Below are positions 60,601 to 64,000 of a stretch of 64,000 nt of DNA, piece after piece (the first letter of the stretch is position 1; every line of letters begins with the position of its first letter). This stretch comes from JBHHZJ01 sp046758005. Lineage in GTDB: Bacteria > Pseudomonadota > Alphaproteobacteria > Kiloniellales > J153. Below the pieces are notes generated by a model that saw nothing but the letters and a program-made list of their open reading frames with translations, did not search any database and was not told where the DNA came from. Position numbers and translations under genes: made by a program. The stretch spans positions 1-64,000 of the forward strand of contig JBHHZJ010000002.1 of assembly GCA_046758005.1 (NCBI GenBank), in the 5' to 3' direction.

Positions 60601-62694
60601 GATCTTCACTTCGCCAAGGCTGGTGAATTTGGCGCCGAAATTCTCCAGGATGCGCAACTTGAGGAACCGTGCCGCACGGTCCACGGTAAACTCCTGATCG
60701 ACCGGGCGCTGCCCGAGGGTGAAACGCCCGACGTCCTCGAAACCGTCCAACGGACTCTCGGTCGACACCGAGACGGCGACGACCTTGGGCCAGGTGCTCG
60801 GGTCGTGGCCGGTCTTCGGATTCAGCACGATCCGATCGATCAGGGCCGTGCCGCCGCCGCTGAACGAGAACACGAACTCCTGCGGCAGATAGCCGCCTTC
60901 CGATCGCCAACCGCGGGTTCCGGTGTCGGCATCCACCAGCTGGTGCACGACATCGTCCCTGCCGCCTTGGGAGGTGAACCGAACCAGCGCGCCGCCGAGC
61001 TGCGGGAGCGCCAGGTTCTTCGGAACGTCCGCGACGATCGACGGCGCGCCGTCCCGGGCCTCTATCACCTTGATCTCGCCCGCCTGCGTGTAGCCGCCTC
61101 CGTAGTTGGAAAGAAGTACGACCTTCAGATACTTCGCCCGCACCGGGGTAAACGCGATTCTGTGCTCGACCGCGCGGCGAGGCAGCTCGGCACCCGCGAC
61201 CTTCGTGAACCCGGTTGTGGGAGTGTCCGTCGATACCCAGATTTCGACGTCCTTGGGGACTCGATCGAGCTTTTGTTCCCCCGCCGTCGTGTAAGTAGCG
61301 CTGTCGATCACGACCGCGGACACGCGCGCTTCGCGCCCTCGATGGAACGAGAGGATGATCTCGTGGGGAAACTCGCCGCCCTTCGACGACCAGCCGCATG
61401 GCCGGCAGGTCCATCCGCCCCTGTCTAGCACCGGCGTGAACAGGAACCCGTCGAGAAGGTTCGTTGCCGCCCACTGGCCGGAATCGTATTGCGACGTGTA
61501 CGACTCGATCTTGCCCCCCAGGGCGGCGAGGGCGATGTTAAATCCGGTGACCGGCCCTTTTTCGTCCTGGGGCGCGGCCCTTGTTCCTTTCGCAGGCGTC
61601 GCGGTGGACGGCGCCGGTGGCGGGCTGGAGAGCTTGGTCGTGCCCTTTTCGGGTCCCACCGTCGCGGGCGGGGCCGCCACCGCCGGCGGTGAGGTCAGCG
61701 TCACCGTGGCCTTTTTCCCCGCGAGTACGCTCGCTTGCAGCGCGAAGTCCGGCAGTTGAAAGGAAATCGGGGTCTGCCCGCCGTAGATCTCGAGGGTCAG
61801 CGATTTCGGCGGCGGCTCGACATCGCCGATCAGGAAAGCGACCTGGCCTCGCGTGGGCTGGCCCGCCCACAACTCGGGCTTCCTCAGCGGCCGCTCGATA
61901 CTTCGCCACACCGGTGCCGGGCGATACTGGCGGCCCGAATCATCGCGCAATACGACGAGTCCCTCGGTGTCATACATCGCGGACGTCAGCGGCTCGTCGG
62001 CGAGCAGCGTCAAAGCGAGGTCGACGACCACGTATCGCCCGTCTTCCCCCGGCAACGCCCCGGGTGGCGCCGCGCCGTACAGGGCGGCGCGCAGCGGCCG
62101 GGCCTCGGCAGGCGCGGCGAGCGGGGACTCCGGTGCCGGTGGGGCCAAATCCGGGGTCAGGTCGAGCGCCACTGGACCCGCCTCCGTAAAGTGAACGAGC
62201 GTCAGATCTCCGGTCTGTTCGGGGATCAGGAAGACCAGACGGCCGGCGACGGGCTCGAGCGGGGCAAAGACATGCTGCGTCGCGAACGATGGGCTGGCAT
62301 CCGCATCCGTGCGATCGGGCCCGTACACATAGTGGCCGCCATCCACCAGGACGGTAAATTTCGACAGATCCACGCGGTACGGTGTGGCCGGACGCAGATT
62401 GGTATATTCCAGATCGACGGCGAGCCGGCGATACGCCGGAGCGGATGTCGAGCTCTGCCGGACGGTCGCAATTTCGGTTCCCAGCACCCTGAGTCTGGTG
62501 TCTCCGCGTTGAGCAAGGCCCACCCCGAGGGGCGCCGTCTGTGTGGGTGATTTGTCGGAAGCGGCGGATTGCGTCGAAGCGCCGGGCTGCGGCGCGGCGT
62601 GAGCGGCGTATTGGTATCCGGGAAGGCTCCGCCACGAAGACAGCAATAGGAAGATCGCCAACGCGCATAGGGTTCTCAAAATGACGTCGCGCAT
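57670..62694 (-). CDS. Giant exported multidomain protein: discoidin-like x2, PPC-like, vWA x2, peptidoglycan-binding, 17-kDa-antigen-like, PDZ-like
   Basis: A 1674-residue protein. In order: signal peptide (1-34); a beta-rich region (60-325); two discoidin-like domains (about 390-545, with GGWTCRPCGWSSKGGEFPHEIILSF, and 560-700); a PPC-like segment (735-835, EAEPNDTLAQANLL); vWA domain 1 (838-1020, MIDAS DTSGS at 845-849); vWA domain 2 (1053-1240, MIDAS DASGS at 1058-1062); a coiled coil (1343-1366); a PG_binding_1-type domain (1376-1438, LLVQLGFDPGPVDGLWGGKTGRAVERFQ); a 17-kDa surface-antigen-like region (1478-1545, WVNPQTGKEF...GGMRCRAIEV); and a PDZ-like end (1590-1674, LLVLSIRETPDGLRVNDLITHIND). 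The ATG at 62694 follows GGAGGGAGAA. The frame is open upstream, but the signal peptide fixes this start. It is probably a surface or periplasmic scaffold; its role is unknown. Confidence 0.82.
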   Translation of the reverse strand: MRDVILRTLCALAIFLLLSSWRSLPGYQYAAHAAPQPGASTQSAASDKSPTQTAPLGVGLAQRGDTRLRVLGTEIATVRQSSTSAPAYRRLAVDLEYTNLRPATPYRVDLSKFTVLVDGGHYVYGPDRTDADASPSFATQHVFAPLEPVAGRLVFLIPEQTGDLTLVHFTEAGPVALDLTPDLAPPAPESPLAAPAEARPLRAALYGAAPPGALPGEDGRYVVVDLALTLLADEPLTSAMYDTEGLVVLRDDSGRQYRPAPVWRSIERPLRKPELWAGQPTRGQVAFLIGDVEPPPKSLTLEIYGGQTPISFQLPDFALQASVLAGKKATVTLTSPPAVAAPPATVGPEKGTTKLSSPPPAPSTATPAKGTRAAPQDEKGPVTGFNIALAALGGKIESYTSQYDSGQWAATNLLDGFLFTPVLDRGGWTCRPCGWSSKGGEFPHEIILSFHRGREARVSAVVIDSATYTTAGEQKLDRVPKDVEIWVSTDTPTTGFTKVAGAELPRRAVEHRIAFTPVRAKYLKVVLLSNYGGGYTQAGEIKVIEARDGAPSIVADVPKNLALPQLGGALVRFTSQGGRDDVVHQLVDADTGTRGWRSEGGYLPQEFVFSFSGGGTALIDRIVLNPKTGHDPSTWPKVVAVSVSTESPLDGFEDVGRFTLGQRPVDQEFTVDRAARFLKLRILENFGAKFTSLGEVKIIEGTAGDYRSILTRAPEQAAAARGREARLDIDEARLLMEAEPNDTLAQANLLQLDRFTRGSINPLGEQDHFAIPLPDDRPLMLSLELIGRPNIRTSLALLDEGGNSLHRFDPSRAVAERKTFSWLVPKGDRALRVTEPPVSMVLIWDTSGSMKGRTEDLQGAVRAYLGHVRPTERLNLIRFSGKVEVLLPEFTSDPERLLAATEGKFLAKGGTALFDAIKKGIELLDGVAGNRAIVVMTDGADTQSRLKYPEFWALLEEKRIRLYTIGLGAGLRAYLPTIAATGERVLGHVATAMRGRFYFARTSEELAGIYRQIADELQSLSAYYLKPSLSRGPGKLSVVSTGELIAGIAAPRFELILDASGSMREKKRLIDERLKIDVAKDVMTRIIEELPAQSEVALRVYGHRVREYDQGDCEDSELLFRFQKVDKRRLTDAVRAIEVKAGTTPLAYSLVQAAKDLADTPGDKVIVLVTDGEEYCGGSPEEVAKTLVEHGMRLRVEVVGFALADEAVKREMERVAEVTGGRLHDARDAKGLRRAIREALAAPYDVLDAAGARVAGGAVNRGAIGLPEGIFTVAIRTADKPIEIANVRIVHNEVTKIALRKEGQQITQQVLGPAKPEEAVWAADIAAKPAQMRRTGTAAPAGGPERLAQLKEALAGLERELEAARANRPKRSSGAQVAADTRIRHAQRLLVQLGFDPGPVDGLWGGKTGRAVERFQAWYPPGGLAPSGKLDDPTYQALMEATARGLRFGTPARDPRFAPIERAMDDAMGEVLVDKVMDDFDRSLLRHLFASNPSRRASTRWVNPQTGKEFAATAEPAATSGGMRCRAIEVVVDPALRTRPVPLTACERGGKWDIERAGGTTAAKAHPWLFPSGKEPTTPHAVAPVPATAVPLSVDRHLKGLLFRRTPRGLLVLSIRETPDGLRVNDLITHINDRPASDPRAFVDAINLLRGSAAGDVKLMVERGGALVRFVVTN

Positions 62695-63201
62695 TTCTCC
62701 CTCCGAACGGTCCCGGCCGATTCCTGTTCGATGACGGTGAACTCGATCTCCTCCGTGCTCATCCGCATAGTCGTGACGCGGCTCTCGTAGGCGCCGGAGC
62801 GCGCCGGGGCGACAGGACCGATCTGGTCCAGAGCGCAGGACCCGCCCGCCGTTTCCGCGGGCGAAGACGTCGTTGGCCCTGAGCCCTCCCGGCTCCCCGG
62901 TCGCGGCCACACCCGGTAACGATGTCTGCCATTCCCCGTTCCCGGACGGCGCCCCATGAAGCCGTGGCCCATCCCACACGCAGCCGCGACTTGTTCCGGT
63001 AACGCCATCACGCGGCGCGCTCACATCCCGTGACCGTCGCGGTCCGAATGTCGCCCGGGCGGCCGCGCCGTCCTGCGTCATCGTGCACGCTGGGGGGATG
63101 TTCGCTCTGTGGCCCGAAGTGGTGCGTGCGGCCTGGCCGTACGTCGCCCTCGCCGGCACGAAGGCCAGCGCGCACAACGCAAATTTCTGCCAGCCAGGCA
63201 T
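62676..63201 (-). pseudogene. Possible small exported protein, apparently frameshifted
   Basis: From an ATG at 63201 (MPGWQKFALCALAFVPARATYGQA, signal-peptide-like, after an AGGGAAAA element) one frame reads about 110 plausible codons. From about 62880 to 62676 a different frame has the G+C-rich third positions typical of coding sequence (ALDQIGPVAPARSGAYESRVTTMRMSTEEIEFTVIEQE) and ends inside the start of the giant gene. This looks like one gene broken by a frameshift near 62820-62890, or two spurious frames. I recognise no family. Confidence 0.3.
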
Positions 63202-63404
63202 CGTTTTGTTTTTCCCTGGCCGGGCTGGAGCCTGGCCACGGCACGCCCGGCTCAGGACCCTCTCCTCCCTGTACCTCCAATCATTGTGGTCCATACGGCC
63301 GGGCCTGACAACAACGGGGCGGGCGATCGTCGATAGCACGCGATATGTCCGGTTTCCGGAATGGTTCCAGAGACGGGGCGTATCGGATTCTACCGGAGGT
63401 TCGG
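63202..63404. other. Gap between the exported module and the transposase remnant
   Basis: About 200 bases with no convincing gene. The promoter of the minus-strand exported module may lie here, but I could not identify -35 and -10 elements. I found no terminal inverted repeat belonging to the adjacent transposase remnant. Confidence 0.35.
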
Positions 63405-63560
63405 ATGGCTCGGATTGTGGAGGCGATCGGGCGGAATGCGAGTGGTCGTTTGAGTCGCGTTCAGGCGGTCGAGGTTTTGGGCATGAGCGAGCGTCATTTC
63501 CGGCGGCTTCTCGATCGGCGCACGGGGCAGCCGGTCGTGTGGATGAGCGCGATCCGGTAG
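63405..63560 (+). pseudogene. Transposase N-terminal remnant (helix-turn-helix)
   Basis: Fifty-one codons reading MARIVEAIGRNASGRLS and then VQAVEVLGMSERHFRRLLDR, the N-terminal helix-turn-helix typical of ISNCY/IS1202-group transposases (usually ...AAELLGMSERHFRRLRDRYE). After LLDR the similarity stops and the frame ends 13 codons later, so the catalytic domain is missing. The remnant shows past insertion-element activity at this edge of the exported module. An in-frame ATG at 63345 would add 20 unrelated residues. Confidence 0.6.
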
Positions 63561-63615
63561 ACGCGACATTCACCTCCCGCCAACGGGCAGGACGTATGCT
63601 GTCCGGCCGGACCGG

Positions 63616-63951
63616 TCAGTCCGTTTGCTCCGCCAGCGGCTTGAACTCGTTCCGGACGTCGAAGTCCGGACCGAGCTCCTCCCGGCAACGGGCAAGGAGG
63701 GTTTCGGCCGCCTTGTTGAAGCGATCGCACTCCGCCTGGCGCCAGGGGCCGGGGTCCGGCGGATAATCCCGGTTCAACGAACGTTCGAACCAGGCACTCA
63801 ATCGATTTATTTCTTGGCGCGTCTCCTCCGCGAGGGGAAGCTCTTGCGGGTCGACGTTGTAATCGAACCGGGCTCGCGTGGCCTCGTCCCCGCTCCAAAA
63901 CGGCGTGCATTCGTAGTCGAAGAAAAAGCGCAGGCGATATCGCGCGGCCAT
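63616..63951 (-). CDS. Conserved hypothetical protein, 111 residues
   Basis: A 111-residue soluble protein: MAARYRLRFFFDYECTPFWSGDEATRARFDY, then LSAWFERSLNRDYPPDPGPWRQAECDRFNKAAETLLARCREELGPDF. It resembles small, widely scattered proteins of unknown function with an aromatic- and acid-rich N-terminus and a helical C-terminus. No signal peptide or membrane helix is seen. It is complete within the window. The function and any link to the neighbouring transposase remnant are unknown. Confidence 0.65.
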   Translation of the reverse strand: MAARYRLRFFFDYECTPFWSGDEATRARFDYNVDPQELPLAEETRQEINRLSAWFERSLNRDYPPDPGPWRQAECDRFNKAAETLLARCREELGPDFDVRNEFKPLAEQTD

Positions 63952-64000
63952 TGGACGACTTATCCGGGACCCGGTGTTGACGTCTTTCCCTTATCGACGA

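Noticed and set aside
62695..63573. Longer N-terminus for the giant protein (frame open to 63573)
   Set aside because: A good ribosome site and a signal peptide mark the start at 62694, and the upstream residues look non-coding in this frame near the junction.

Overview
The window is a high-GC (about two-thirds G+C by eye) proteobacterial chromosome segment, dense with co-oriented genes. Caulobacter-type cpa/tad gene order, DctPQM TRAP transporters, an FCD-type GntR regulator and a TTAA-N7-TTAA (CtrA-like) box suggest an alphaproteobacterium, plausibly Rhodospirillales. The species cannot be named from sequence alone. I saw no tRNA, rRNA, CRISPR array or intact prophage.

Layout. (1) 1-12097, plus strand: a complete-looking Tad/Flp pilus locus (tad1) cut at the left edge: cpaB end, cpaC, small lipoprotein, tadG with an EF-hand-like loop, two tadE-like genes, cpaE, cpaF, tadB, tadC, two TPR lipoproteins and a prepilin peptidase. 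(2) 12336-14766: a helical protein of unknown function, a histidine kinase without a recognisable sensor domain and two single-domain response regulators. (3) 14910-31705: a catabolic block with two TRAP transporters (one binding protein Tat-exported), an SDR, an aldo/keto reductase, a GntR regulator, a fused FAD/Fe-S 2-hydroxyacid dehydrogenase, a serine/alanine-glyoxylate-type aminotransferase, a crotonase-fold protein, a class III CoA-transferase and a DAO-type oxidase. (4) 31857-40662, minus strand: a second Tad locus (tad2) of different lineage, flp-cpaA-cpaB-cpaC-cpaD-cpaE-cpaF-tadB-tadC, with a strong terminator just after the flp pilin. (5) 40823-42016: a PAP2-type membrane phosphatase/transferase. 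(6) 42768-49939, plus strand: a small membrane protein, tadE, three tandem tadG-like genes (a segmental triplication of about 1.42 kb units) and a GT-C/STT3-like membrane protein. (7) 50051-62694: an endonuclease/phosphatase-fold protein, then a minus-strand module of five predicted exported proteins, headed by a 1674-residue protein with discoidin-like, PPC-like, two vWA, peptidoglycan-binding, 17-kDa-antigen-like and PDZ-like regions and including two paralogous transglutaminase-like proteins with Ser in place of the catalytic Cys. (8) The right edge holds a transposase remnant and a short hypothetical gene.

How the parts fit. The tad2 machinery lacks its own tadE/tadG genes, and the divergent tadE-tadG array on the other side of the PAP2 gene is the obvious source of its minor pilins. 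The catabolic block appears to be controlled by the GntR protein through two TGCATGCA-core sites in the divergent promoter region at 23924-24210; uptake, oxidation to a 2-oxo acid and transamination form a logical path, but the substrate is not evident. The most unusual material is the diversified TadG array and the exported vWA/transglutaminase-like module.
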